A model generated the notes under the pieces. It was not told the origin of the DNA and did no database searches. It saw nothing but the letters and a program-made list of their open reading frames with translations. A stretch of DNA of 64,000 bases. Source: Acephala macrosclerotiorum. Lineage: Eukaryota; Ascomycota; Leotiomycetes; Helotiales; Mollisiaceae. The stretch covers positions 186,001 through 250,000 of the forward strand of contig MU119252.1 of the NCBI GenBank assembly GCA_014904845.1. The letters are read 5' to 3'. The stretch's first letter is position 1; each line of letters begins with the position of its first letter. The translations under genes were made by a program, and so were the position numbers. Shown in pieces: positions 1 to 11,468 of this stretch.

Positions 1-161
1 CATTTGACCAGGGGGGATACAATTCAGTTTTCAGAATGGCCAGATAGCGAAGGAGACTTCAAATAGATAATGAAGGCGATAAGAGTTTCCTGTCTCTGTT
101 TTAGAGCTCTGCAACATCAAGATTGCAGGATCTTGTACAATTCCTCTGTTTTATTTCACCA

Positions 162-1253
162 ATGTCGACTGCTGTGTCCGGAACTTCGGCCACTACCTCC
201 GATGTCCAAGATGGACCACTGGATCTCAATCTCACAGGTGCTGCTAGGTTCGAGACGTTTGGAGACTTCAGAGATGATTTGGCGCGGGATGGTTTTGCTG
301 TTGTGAAGGGAGCTTTGTCTCGAGAAAAAGCTGCAGAAGCGGTGGACAAATTCTACACGTATCTCGAAGACTTGTACATTCCTCAAATCCCTCTCCCTCC
401 ATCCAAGCCTCTGACTTTCTGAAGCAACCTCGGCTTCAATCGCCATGATCCCAGCACAATCAAGCGTTCGAAACTACCTTATATCAACGAAAAAGGTATG
501 ATGATGTACTACGGATCAGCTCACGAAGATTTTGTCTGGGAAGTCCGTAGCGCGCCCGGAGTTATCGAAGCCTTCGAAAAAGTCTTCAACACGCCCGATC
601 TCATCGTCTCCTTTGACGCTATCAATATCAGTTTCCACGATCGCTCCGACTGGCCTCCCAACACTCCATGGCCTCACCAAGATCAAGACCCCGACAAGCC
701 CGGATTTCGATGTCTGCAAGGACTGGTCAATCTACAGCCCTGTGGCCCCGACGACGGAGGTCTGATAGCGTGCAAAGGTGCGCATCTTCTATCAGAGCGA
801 TTTCATGAGGATATGAAGCATGAGGAGCGTATTCCGCAGTGGAATCCTGAATGGTACGGTTTTACAGATGCAGGGATATCTTGGCTGGCAGATCATGGAT
901 GCACCTGGGAGAAAGTCTGTGCGGACCCGGGCGACTTGATATTGTGGGACTCGAGGACCCCGCATTACAACAAGAGCCCTGAGAATGGCAGTATGCAGGA
1001 TCGGATGGCGGTATATACATGCTATATGCCTGTTGCTAAGGTTTCACAGGAGGATCTGATCAAGAAGAAGGATGCTTGGGATCGCAAAGTTGGAACTTCG
1101 CATTGGCCGAATGCTCAATTTGTGGGTAGCAATACAGCAATGAGGGGTGAGGATCTGAATGGTGTCGAGAGAGTGGAACCTGTTAATCCAGCGGTGTTGA
1201 ATGAGAGAGCTTTCAAGCTCACAGGTGTTCCGTATATCAAGAGCAAGGCCTAG
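162..1253 (+). CDS. Phytanoyl-CoA dioxygenase (PhyH) family protein
   Basis: Predicted 2-oxoglutarate/Fe(II) dioxygenase of the PhyH family, 346 aa, joined from 162..373 and 425..1253. The 51-nt intron (GTACAT...TGAAG) has a CTGAC branch site and removes an in-frame TGA at 420-422; the joined text reads YLEDFNLGF. The start ATG sits in a CACCAATG context. The iron-binding facial triad is visible as HQD (WPHQDQDP, about residue 153) and a distal His in PHYNKSPENG (about 250), followed by the Arg of DRMAVY expected to bind 2-oxoglutarate. The substrate cannot be read from sequence; fungal relatives include primary and secondary metabolism enzymes. It converges with the broken Zn2Cys6 regulator just downstream. 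No defects seen. Confidence 0.9.
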
Positions 1254-1380
1254 AATACTAGAATAATAATCCAATTGCAAGCTTTTATGCTGATAATATT
1301 GAATCCTAGCTAAAGATTCGATATTCATAACTCCATGATCATCACCTTTTATCCTCAAAGCCATCTGAAGCCTTTACTAC

Positions 1381-4070
1381 TCATGATCCCACCATAGAAT
1401 GCGTTACTGCATCGCCGTCCTGCAAAAAGCTCCATGGATCGTCTAACACAAAATCCCCAAGTGTGTTGTTCCACTCACCCATTTGTGGGGGAATATTGTA
1501 CTCCCACTGGTTCTGGACATTGCTCCCACCGACTCCCGGGTCAAAAAATTCCGATGTTACGCTCGGCCCTCGTTGAAGTGTTGTTGCTGGAAAGTCTCTC
1601 CCGACATCGCGATTGTACACTTCTTGTTGGATTTGTTGCTGCAGAATGGTGATTGCTGGTTTGAATTAGCCAGCCATCTTTTGGTCGAGAGCATGGAAAG
1701 TGAGCGATGTGCAGACCTTCAACGAACTTTGGGTGTTGGCTAGTTGGCACAGTCAGCATTTTGTCCAAGTACGTCTCCGATTTCCTGATTGTAAATGAAC
1801 AAATACAAGGATCTAGAAAATGGAAGTATGGGTTGAGTAAAGAGCCAGAGGTTACTAATACGGCCTCAAGAGTGGTTGACAACGGGAATTGAAGCCTCTC
1901 AAGGAATAAATTTTCCTATGCCCCAAGCTTGACTTGGTCGCTTCGAAGAATTCTCGATGAAAATGGACTTAATGTGGCTTAGCTTCGGGGTCTTGAGGTG
2001 CTGTACCTCGAAGAGAAATTATAAAGTAGGAGAAGAAAGTAAAAGCAGGAAAAAGGAGATGATTTACCCTGATTCAGCATACTGCGTTTCTGCGTGTCTC
2101 GATAAAGCGGTCAATAACTTCGGGTGTAAGCCTCTGATGAATGACTTCGTTTCATAACGGACCTCTAGATCAGCCCTGTTTCTCCTTTCTCCTGCATCTT
2201 TCATGATATGACGGCCTAAAATAATTATGGCCATCATCGTCACGGTTGGACCAAGAATTGTCGAATGTACGTTCTGATCGATAAGCCGTAGCAGTAAATC
2301 TGCAATCCTCCGAGCTGAGTTGATTATAATGACTTCACTGCTTCTCAGTCTCGAAATTGAAGGACTGTTGAGACAGTGAAGCTCTACTTTTGCCAGATAC
2401 GTGTTGGGATCTAGCAGGAGTGATGCTTGATGAACGGTGATCAGCCTGTTTGATAAGTCAATATTTCCGGTATCGCTTGCATAAAACCGAGGAGAAGACT
2501 GGTCTTACGTTTGAAAATACTTGGCTGCTAAAAATGTTGCTATGTGCAGATCTTCGCGTGGGCAGAGCAAGTCTAAGGTGGGTTTGTTGAACGTCAGTAT
2601 CTCGTACACTACATCTCATCTGCATATTTACCTGATCTCCTCTGGCTTTACAGCAGCTTCCCAGTCGCATAACTCTCTATCAATTTGCCCAATGTCTCGC
2701 AGCAAACCTGATGCACTCCTCGCCTCTTGTCGTGCATATAATACTTCATAAAGTCGACTCTGAATTTGAGCAAGACGAATCCATAATCCAAAAAAGTCTC
2801 CTGTGTGCCCCGTAGACGTAGGCATAACCTGACGACAATGTACTTCCCGAATGAAAATCGGCCGTCCAATCTCAAGTCCAAACATCTGCTCCAGGCAATA
2901 ACAAACCCACCAACAATGTGCATCCAAATTGTTGTCGCTAAAAGAAACTGATTCTCCAGGGATAGCCTCCACTTTTGCTACGCTGGCATGATTTAGTCCT
3001 AGAGACTGTGCGATTCGTATTGCTTGCCCCAATGATTGGGCTCCACAGCCATCCTTGTTTCGAGCCTTCAGAGCTACTGTGAGCAATATCAAGGCTTGTA
3101 CCGACACAAGATATGGAACGGAAACAATATACGCAAAAATATTGAATGCTGCTGACAGATACACCATGCTAATATCTGTGCAATGGCCAGCATTCTCATC
3201 AGCTCCTAATGCAAACACACAATATGCACAAGCCAGCAAGGGAACTTCTTCTTGCCGAAGCATCGTGAGATCTTGAGTTGCCATCCTTCCCACGTCAGAT
3301 TGAAACGAATTCATATCTAGAACAGGAAACATGGGATGAATCCGATCAAAAAATGCTCGAAAATAGATGTTCATTTCAGCTGGTGCAGGAAACGAAGGCG
3401 GGACCTGTGCGGTTCCAAGTTTGGGTTGCACAAACTCTTCCGCGTGTTGCATGCCGTAGACAAATCTTGGGCCAACGCTTTCAAGTCCTCTGCACTCAAA
3501 ATAACGATCCAGATACTTTGACAGTGCTTGCAGAGTTCCGCCTCCAATGAATTTGCGCTTGTGGTGGCCAGTCTTATTGATGATTGTTTCTTGATTGTAC
3601 GAGTATGGCGGAGGGTTCATTTCATATCTTTTCGGCACAGCTCTGGTAAAAGCTGGTGATACCTCGGAATGAATACCATGGCGAGAAGGAGTACTGCCGC
3701 TAGATGAATTGTGAGTCCAGTTACCATCGGATGTGCTAAGAGAGGCCTGCCAAGCCTCTTCTTCCGGAGAGGCATAAGCCACCCTTTGAGCTGGCGATTG
3801 AGGCTTTTGATTGGTGATTGTTGCCGCACCAGAGACTGCGTTGGTAGAATTTTTGTTCGTACGACGCCGAATGGCAATAACTTCCTGAGTTCGTAGATTC
3901 GTGGTGATGCATTCTTCGTTCCTCTCAAAGCAGTTCCGGCAACTCGGCTGTGCCTCATCACACCTCACTTTTCTCTTGCGACATTGATTACACGCGTTTG
4001 AAATGCGCTGTCGTTTAACACCTGGAACCTGCGGTTTTCCTAATCCCAGTTTGCGAGGTTGAGGCTCCAT
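1381..4070 (-). pseudogene. Zn2Cys6 fungal-specific transcription factor, probably disrupted
   Basis: Nuclear zinc-cluster regulator. The N-terminus has a canonical binuclear cluster, C27-x2-C-x6-C-x6-C-x2-C-x6-C54, followed by a fungal transcription factor homology region (YFRAFFDRIHPMFPVLD, then the CDWEAAVKPEE helix). Inferred exons: 2509..4070, 2068..2445, 1717..1895 and 1381..1655 with GT-AG introns of 63, 172 and 61 nt; all phases agree and give about 797 codons plus stop, a usual length. The final exon reads AITILQQQIQQEVYNRDV, as in complete homologues. Odd point: inside the first exon an in-frame TAA (2628-2630) and TGA (2616-2618) separate EEIR from DVVYEILTFNKPT, and every nearby acceptor is out of phase for the GTAAAT donor there. 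It is either a pseudogene, a 480-aa truncated protein, or unusually spliced. Confidence 0.7.
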
Positions 4071-4861
4071 CCTTGACTCGACATACGGCAGCTCCCAGCC
4101 CTGTTCCTCACCAACGGCGGATCTGGTATGCGCCTGATGGCGTGCCTGCTGGCGTATTCAGATTGATGTGAAATGAATTCTGAGCTGACTTGTGAAAGAT
4201 GGGATGAAGAGAAACGTTGGAGTAGATTTGCTGCACGTAAATTTACCCCGTACCGGCAATCCCTTCCTTTCCAAACAGTGTGTGCCACTTGCGCACGCAA
4301 GCATGCTCCGGGAATATATATCTCCAACGCTATTGGAGAATATTTGGAGCGCCGATGTGCATATGCAGGATTTACCCTGGCCGAAAATTCTGAAAGTTGA
4401 AATTAAAGTGCTGCAAAAAGAGAATTTTGGGAAGGTGTTGAATGGAGGGCGTATGAAAAATGCAGTATATTTGCATTATAGGATTGTTTTGAGATCTAGC
4501 TTCCCCCTTTTCGCGGCCTGGAAACGGTCGCGGGTTGCTCCACGCTAAATTTTAGCGATGGCCACCTGCCGCCCCTATTTTGGTCCCCCAAAATGCCACT
4601 CAAACACTGCTTCGGGAATGCCTTCTAGAGCATTTTCTTCCTCGGATTAATTTCTCTGCCAAGATACCAGACCAAGAGGCAACAGTGCTCTTCGAAATCC
4701 ACATATGGGCGATTAAGGAAAGGGAGGCCAGTTACAGTACTGCTTAACACAAAACCCGTTTGACGCAGCAGTTCCGAATAACTTTGGAATATTTAGATTC
4801 CTCCATCTTTGAATTTACCATTATACATCCTAGGAAAAAGTTACAATAAACGGTTCAATAT
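4071..4861. other. Intergenic, no gene recognised
   Basis: Upstream region of the zinc-cluster gene and 3' side of the rhodopsin-like pseudogene. Only short unsupported reading frames; no RNA gene or repeat recognised. Confidence 0.5.
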
Positions 4862-6252
4862 CTACACATGTTCAAATCGCTTCAAACTCTTACTACTGTC
4901 GCTGCCCTGGTCCACATCCAAAAACGTATCTCGATTCTCGGCCACCGTCACATCAACCGTTTTTATGATATCAATTTGCCCGGAAGACTACCCAAAATAT
5001 ATTGCTCGCTCTCGCTATCGCTTTGAGTCCTGTCTCGACCGGCCCAGAACTTGTGACTGTTGTACCGAACTTGCTATCATAGTCATTGGCACTATCGAGT
5101 TCAAATGCCAGAGGCCCGTTGCTACGATTGGTCTTTGTTCCTGTGCCATACGCACTAATGCCAGACTTTCGTCCAGGGTAGGCATTCGTAGTAGCTGGCC
5201 GTAGGTTGAGCGTAGGTTGAGGAATGCTTTTCGCATAAGTGGCTTGGTGGTGGCGATAGAGACACAGAAAAGTTCCTGCAACTAAGTTAGTTTGGAGAAA
5301 TGTATCATCACCTTACTGTACTTACAGTGTTGACTTCTATTACACACCATCGCTCCACCACAACGTCGTCCCCTTGGCCAGATGCAGCTTTTGTACGCAA
5401 TACTTACGGGACGAGAAACTTACACGACGGATCGTGACTGTCAGACAGTTGAACAACAAGTTTGGTTCGGGCGATAGCTGCAATAATAGCTAGCAAAGAA
5501 GTAGTAAGAATTGCGATTAAGGCGATTGTCTACTTTATGGCCATTTCAAACCCCTATGATGGTCAGCCCAGTAACGACCAGTCGAACCTATTTCACCTAC
5601 CAAAGTTTTGGGACTACAAATGCCAACAATAAAACATCTATTAGAATATTGCAAAGTCCAGTAGAATACACTGCATTGAGTTCATTGATCGGACAATTTG
5701 GATCGGAAATCGCCAAGCATCAGCAACTGGCTTGCATGGAAATATCTGAACGAGAAGCAGTGGTATCTTGACCGTAATGATGAAGCCTATGAGTCCAAAT
5801 ATAATGTATCTGCTTTTGCGATCCGTGAAAACTCGTAGGCAGAAGAAGCAAATGCCTAGTTTCGTTCCTGTCAAGACAAGTTGGTAGACTAGTCGGACTA
5901 CATATGCCAGAATGTCATTGGGTCGAATGTCGGCGAGTGTCAATGTCTGGATATGCCTTCCAGCTCCATACTTAACTATCGGACAGTCTAGAATCGTCAA
6001 AAGCACGGAGCCAAACCTTCGCTATGGATTAGCGACTTGTTGACAGAGAAGCCCGCCTGTGGGAAAATACCATGAGATTGTGATCAACGTATCATCTATA
6101 CCCCAGATCCTGCGTGCGAAAACAAAGACTGTTGCTATTGCTAAAGGCACGATATGGTTGGTCTGCACAGTACGCTTTAGTATTGACTGTCCTTGGAACA
6201 CTGGTAGCTCGCGCCATGAGCCACGAAACTATCTTCTCAGGAAAGTTCTCAT
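4862..6252 (-). pseudogene. Rhodopsin-like fungal integral membrane protein, decayed
   Basis: Seven-helix membrane protein of the fungal rhodopsin-domain family, in pieces. Recognisable blocks in order are RRIWGIDDTLITISW, KYGAGRHIQTLTLADI, LVYQLVLTGTKLGICFF, a CPINELNAVYS helix, an AIIAARTK-type helix (LLAIIAAIARTKLVV) and a hydrophilic C-terminal tail ending near EHV-stop. Three TAG codons interrupt the otherwise continuous text at 6229-6231, 6022-6024 and 5530-5532; each could derive from CAG by C-to-T. There are also frame changes near 5710 (between ADAWRFP and CPINELNA) and in the C-terminal tail near 5000. Start and exact introns are uncertain; the TAG at 6022 could lie inside an intron. 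A functional product is unlikely. Confidence 0.65.
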
Positions 6253-7947
6253 GAGCCTCCAGAAAAACCCCATACTATATATTGAGCCTCCGCTAACCAG
6301 ATATTGAGCAACTCGACTTTCGGCGAGAAAAGCAGCAGTTGGAGTAGGATCCGAGGACTGTGTCTGAATTAGCCCACTCCTTCATTAACTTGTCTCTTTT
6401 TCGTCTGATTTTGCTTGTGCTTGCACCTCATAAAGGAGATCAACTTACAGACGACATCGTGTAACGAAGTGTAGGGCTTAGTGGAGAGTGACGATGATAA
6501 AGGGAAAGGCCGTCAAGTGGATTCTGTCTCCACACGGACTCGGAGGTGCCTCTTTATTATAGTCGATCGATAAGTGTTTATTAATAAAGGATCAACCTCG
6601 CTCCTTCAAACTGGTCTGTTGAAGGGGAGAGTTGTTCCAGAAACGCTGGTGAAAATTCCGTGAAGGTACAATCCTAACGGCGCAACTTGAACCTTCTTGG
6701 GTATTCCCAAGCATGCAGCATTCTCCGAGCCTGTAAAGGGGAAGAGGTCCCAGAAGTTTTCCAAACTTGCGTGTGGCTTGTATATATATTAATAAGTCCG
6801 TTTGGTACCCTTGACATGAACATAATGTTCACGCCTAAGGAAGGCTTTGCATTAACGGTGATCAAACAATAGACCGTATTCGTCGTATTCGTCGTCTCAT
6901 ACCAGTACTTGAACAGTCGATTTAGGGTTGGCAAACCGAACCTGCTGTTGCAAGGCTCCCAAAGTCTCTGGATCTGGCGAGGAAACGTTGCGCATGATTT
7001 TTGAAAATAGCCCGGAGATGGATCCGTGTCGACTCTTGCATTTACAATAAATTACACAAATGACCAACTTGTTGGATGTAACACTTCTGGCTTTTTATGA
7101 ACCAAAATCCCACAGTTCTGGCAGAGCTGGTTACACCTGATACCGTAGCCCTATACTCACCATTTCCAATAGGAGTAGTCTTTGGCCAACATTTGGAAGG
7201 GGGAGGGAAAATTGCGAAAAGAAATATTGCAGGCTTAAAGGGCGGCCAAGGGGCATATGGATGAAAGGCGTAGGTGGTGGTCGGGATCACTGCTGGGAAT
7301 ATCCTTTGTGAATCATGCTATCTACGCCCCTCTTCTAAGACTCGAGAGTCGCAAGCCTTCTCAAGAAACCGAATAAGCCCCCACGTCTAGCTGCATCCAC
7401 CCCCGCCATTTTGGCTTCCCCAAATCCCTCCACGGATCAGGAATTGGCTTTCGCGTCCAATCCTACCAACGGGTGGGGCGTTCAGGTAGGCTGCGAGCCT
7501 GCGATGTCCCGAACAACGTCCGAGCCTGTCAAAACGTACCAATTATCGAGAACACTTCAATATGCAGGCTTGGGCTCCCTGCCCTGGTAGCCTGCGGCTT
7601 CGAGGGATGTGTACAGGCTCGGTTCGGGGAACCAGGGGTTGTCAACCCTGTTCGGTTGTCCCCACATCCCCAAAAGCCCTTCGGAGCGCTGAGCGGGCAC
7701 TTTGTGGATATTGATTTTCTGCAAGCTTCAATTCTGTACTTATCTCCAAGGTCGAAAGATCTGTTGGAAATTAAAGAACGGAATACTGATCTCTCCAGAA
7801 TCCAAGACGATCTGTATAGACCTCACTGCGCCAATTAACTTCATGACAGGTGTAGTCAAGCACAGCAGTACTTCAATCTTTCACTTGGAGCTTGATTACT
7901 TCTCCCACACTCCTTTCACATACTCCCGGCTGTGAGGATTCGGTGCA
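6253..7947. other. Intergenic, no gene recognised
   Basis: About 1.7 kb without a convincing coding region on either strand. It contains short motifs (AAAGCAGCAGTTG near 6333 and TTAGCCCACTCC near 6370) that recur in the same order near 12450 and 12555, suggesting a faint dispersed repeat. The right part is the promoter of the MFS gene. Confidence 0.4.
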
Positions 7948-9944
7948 ATGTCTGAACCTGCTACCGGCGTCGTCGATGGTAGCACCATAGAGGCCAACAT
8001 TGTAGAGTCAACTCGGCCAGAGCATGAAAAAGGAGAGACAATTACCTCCGAGATCGAAGCCGGCGAAGCTAGCCACATCAATGGAGATGCAGCACTCGTT
8101 AGCACCGAAGGTGCCATTCGCCGGCTCCCGATTCCCTCCAGTGACCCAAACGATCCTTTGAACTTCCCAAAATGGATGAAGATTGGACTCATTATCAGTA
8201 GTTGTTGGTTTGGTATGTACTTCAGAGAATTCAATAACTTCTTCAGCCAAGCTTAATAACTGTTTGTCATAGCAACGATGTCTCTAGCACTTATCGGAGG
8301 CCTTGGAGCAATCCTCGGAGACTTCTTCGGGCTTTACATGCCGCAAGGATTTTCATCGAACCAGATTGTCTTATTACTGACTCTACCATCGCTTTTCACT
8401 GGTATTGGTACATACTCAAGATTCTTTCACGAATCCTCTCCAAAATGCCTTGACCAGTTCTGTAAGTACTAATCAAGTTCAACAGGAAATTACATTATGC
8501 TTCCCTTCGCATTGGCATTCGGGCGTCGACCAGCCTTTTTGGTAGCCGCAACAATACTCGTATTTGCTACAGTGGGGGCTGCGTGCCAGAAGAGCTATCA
8601 CGGCCATCTTGCTGCTCGCATATTCCAAGGACTGAGTTCCGGAGCAACTGAATCTGTAAGAACAAAGATGATGCACCTGAACTTCAAAGACTAATCGAAA
8701 TAAGCTTCTTCCTCTCATGCTCTCAGAAATTACTTTTATGCATCAGCGAGCATTCATTTTTGGTGCATACTGGAGCACCCAGACAGCTATGTCCAGTCTT
8801 CTCAATACGGCTAGTTCGTATGAGGCAGTCATCTCTTGGCGTTGGTAATCTTACTATGTAGGTCATATTTTCCTGCTTTTGAACCCCTTTTCCGTCAGCC
8901 TTTCTTGACTTTGATGAGCAAGTAATTCTGACATAGATTTCTTAGGGTGTCTTCGCTATCACGGCAGGCGTCGGTCTGGTCCTCGGCATCTTCTTCGGGT
9001 TCGAGACTCGGTATCAACGACCAGTCGCAAGCTTAGACGGCCAAATCGTAGTCACTGACCACTTCGGCATCACTCGCATCCTGGACGAAGACGAAGGCAG
9101 AGAATATCTCGAATGCAACGGAGGTTTCGAAACCAACCACAACGACAGCAGCACTCAAACTCTAAAAACCTACGCTCGATTCCTCAACCCCTGGCCTGGG
9201 ATGACTCCCAATGCAGGCTCAATAGTAGCTCACGGTTATGCAGCTATGCTCGAAGCTTTGACATGTCCCGGAATCTGGTTCGCGATCCTCGCACCATCAA
9301 TCACTCTCGGCGTCGCCGTCGCTATAAGTCTAACTTATAACAACGTCCTAGAAAAGAACTACAACTGGCCTGCTGAGAATATCGGTCTCATCAACTTAGC
9401 TCCTATCCCCGCTTCCTACCTCGCTATGTTCGTCGCTGGTTGGGGTGGAGACAAAATCACGGTCCTCATGGCGAAACGCAATGGTGGAATCGCTAAGCCT
9501 GAATACCGTCTCATTCCATTGGTCTTCCCACTCATTACAGGTCTTGCGGGCATTCTCACCTATTCCTACACCGCAGATAACACGCACCACAACTTATCAT
9601 GGACTGGGCCTGTCATCGGTTGGGCAATATACGAGTTTGCGTTTGTGTGTACACTCATCACATCCACATCCTTCGCCGCTGAAGCATGGCCCAAGAATCC
9701 CGGTCCGGCGCTCGTGGTTACCGTTGGATCAAAGAACTTCTTTGCTTTTGGGATATCGTACGCGTTAACGCCTATGGTGAATGAACATGGTTATACGTGG
9801 GCTTTTGGTATCTTGGCTGGATGTTTTGCTGGCGTGTTTTGCCTGGGAGTTCCGATTTACTTTTTGAATCCGCTATGGAGGAAGTGGACTTCTGAGAGAG
9901 AGGCGAGGGGAAAGGCGAGGTCGCTTGGGAGTCGGTCGAGCTGA
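7948..9944 (+). pseudogene. MFS transporter with one in-frame stop
   Basis: Major facilitator superfamily transporter of the plasma membrane. Exons 7948..8212, 8273..8407, 8486..8655, 8705..8857 and 8946..9944 join in phase (introns 60, 78, 49 and 88 nt). The order is a hydrophilic N-terminus, first helices (IGLIISSCWFA, LALIGGLGAILGDFFGLYMP), loop FGRRPAF, a long central loop after FGFETRYQRP containing DGQIVVTDHFG, then C-terminal helices and a basic tail. The single defect is TAA at 8846-8848, directly after the conserved SWRW. A GTAATC donor one base upstream does not give a phase-compatible intron with any AG before 8946. The TAA could be C-to-T from CAA. Substrate unknown. If the stop is real the protein loses its second half. 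Confidence 0.7.
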
Positions 9945-10179
9945 GAGAAAGGTTGGGTGGGACTGGCATGAGAATGAGTTCCTCTCTTTTGCAGTCCAAT
10001 GGAAGAGCGAAGTTGTTTATTTGTGGTACATTTTAATCGACTCTGTAGATATCCTTCGCTTCAAGCCGCTCCATTGTCTGTGCTTCAAGTTCCATCGCCC
10101 CCCCAAAATCCGCGGGGTCTATACCCTTAATCTTAGTCGGCTATCGCATTTCGTTGGCGTCAGCGATAGCATCCAGTAA

Positions 10180-10551
10180 TTAGTTCCTCTCTATCCGCTC
10201 CGCACTCATCTCTGCACTGTCGCAACTCTCCATGGCCAGCATTAGCAAAATCTTTAATGGAAGGTTGGCGTCATTCCCGGCACAATGCATCCTGACATGC
10301 TCGTCTGACACCCAAAGCCATCCAACCAAGTCAATCAAAGTCGACGTCCAATCCTTTGCAATATTGAAGACCTCTCTACAAAGCGGACCGGTGTCTGTGG
10401 CAGGGATGCTGATCTTGGGATTCAGGACAAAGGCAGCTTTCTTGAGAGCCTGAAAGCCTGCACCGATGCTATGACCAATGAGATTGGCATTTCGATTCTG
10501 TGTGATAGTTGGATCAAGGAGCCTGTTCGAAGGATTTCGTTGAGGAGCCAT
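10180..10551 (-). CDS. Hypothetical small protein, weak
   Basis: A 123-codon ATG frame (MAPQRNPSNRLLD...) with no family I recognise, no signal peptide and no clear membrane segment. It lies between the MFS gene and a HET-like fragment on the opposite strand. Composition is not obviously random, but there is no independent support; it could be chance. Confidence 0.2.
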   Translation of the reverse strand: MAPQRNPSNRLLDPTITQNRNANLIGHSIGAGFQALKKAAFVLNPKISIPATDTGPLCREVFNIAKDWTSTLIDLVGWLWVSDEHVRMHCAGNDANLPLKILLMLAMESCDSAEMSAERIERN

Positions 10552-10638
10552 AAAACCCAGCGAATGTCGATACGCTTTGAGGTGCCGAACTTGAATTGTC
10601 TTTCGCAGCTTTGGCCTTCCGCTTAACGGGTTATATAG

Positions 10639-11468
10639 TTGTATAATGAGATTGCGGCGCTCGGGACAGATCCTTGTGCGAAAGACTTGAGATATCTCGT
10701 ATCAAGTGTCGAAATGCCCAGCTCTCGGATGTTGTGGTCGTTAGCTTGTCAAGAGCTACGAAGACTATGTCGTCTAGCTAGGTTGAACCAAGAACTGAGG
10801 AAAGGTAAAAAAGCGACCCAACCTGGATACCGAACTGGTATCTTGTTGCTTACTGCTATACTAAGCACTCTGTTGCTCGGAAGGGACGTATTGAGCAATA
10901 ATGACTATGACCGACTTTTTATTGACAAATTTCCTTGCGAGAATTTCAAGAAAAACGCCACAGTGTTTCTCCATCTCCTGTTTAACCGATGGAATTGTAC
11001 TGGAACTTTCATTATTTCTCTAGAGAGTTACCTGGATCAGAGGCTCAGAGGGTCCTCTCTGGACAAAACTGAACTAGGAACAAGGAAGGACATGTCGACA
11101 AGACGATTGACAAGATATTTGGATTTGAAAAGGGCATACTGGGTCATGATAACGTCTTGGAGGCGTGTAGCTCAGTCATTCCTCCAGTCGATGCTCTCAA
11201 CTTTTACAAGACACCGTTTGGGGCGCATGCAAGCCGGATGGCTGCTCTGAAATCCAAAGAAGGCTACATTGGCGCAGGGAGGGCTAGTGTGGCTCCTCAT
11301 GATGTCATCTGTATGCTTAGAGATGCATCTATGCTGTTCATTCTCTGGCGGGTTGGAGAGAAGTTTGCACTAGTGTCTTCCTGCTACATCGAAGAGCCGA
11401 TGGATGGAGAAGATTGGGAAATGGTACAAGCTGGAGAGAAATCGATACGAAGAATTATAGTTGAATAG
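10639..11468 (+). pseudogene. HET-family protein, C-terminal fragment
   Basis: The end of the stretch (about 11082-11468) reads EGYIGAGRASVAPHDVIC, then FILWRVGEKFALVSSCYIE, then PMDGEDW. This is the pattern that closes fungal HET (heterokaryon incompatibility) proteins: glycine-rich GYIGLGP-like turn, 'uICVL', 'PFVLR', 'cYVHGvMDGE'. The upstream frame (10639-11100) has an AFLRTLLLGRD-like block (STLLLGRDVLSNNDYDRLF), also usual in these proteins. The two parts are in different frames, through either an intron or an indel near 11000-11080. No N-terminal HET domain (YTWG...IDAICINQ) is visible upstream, so I read this as a remnant. Confidence 0.45.
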
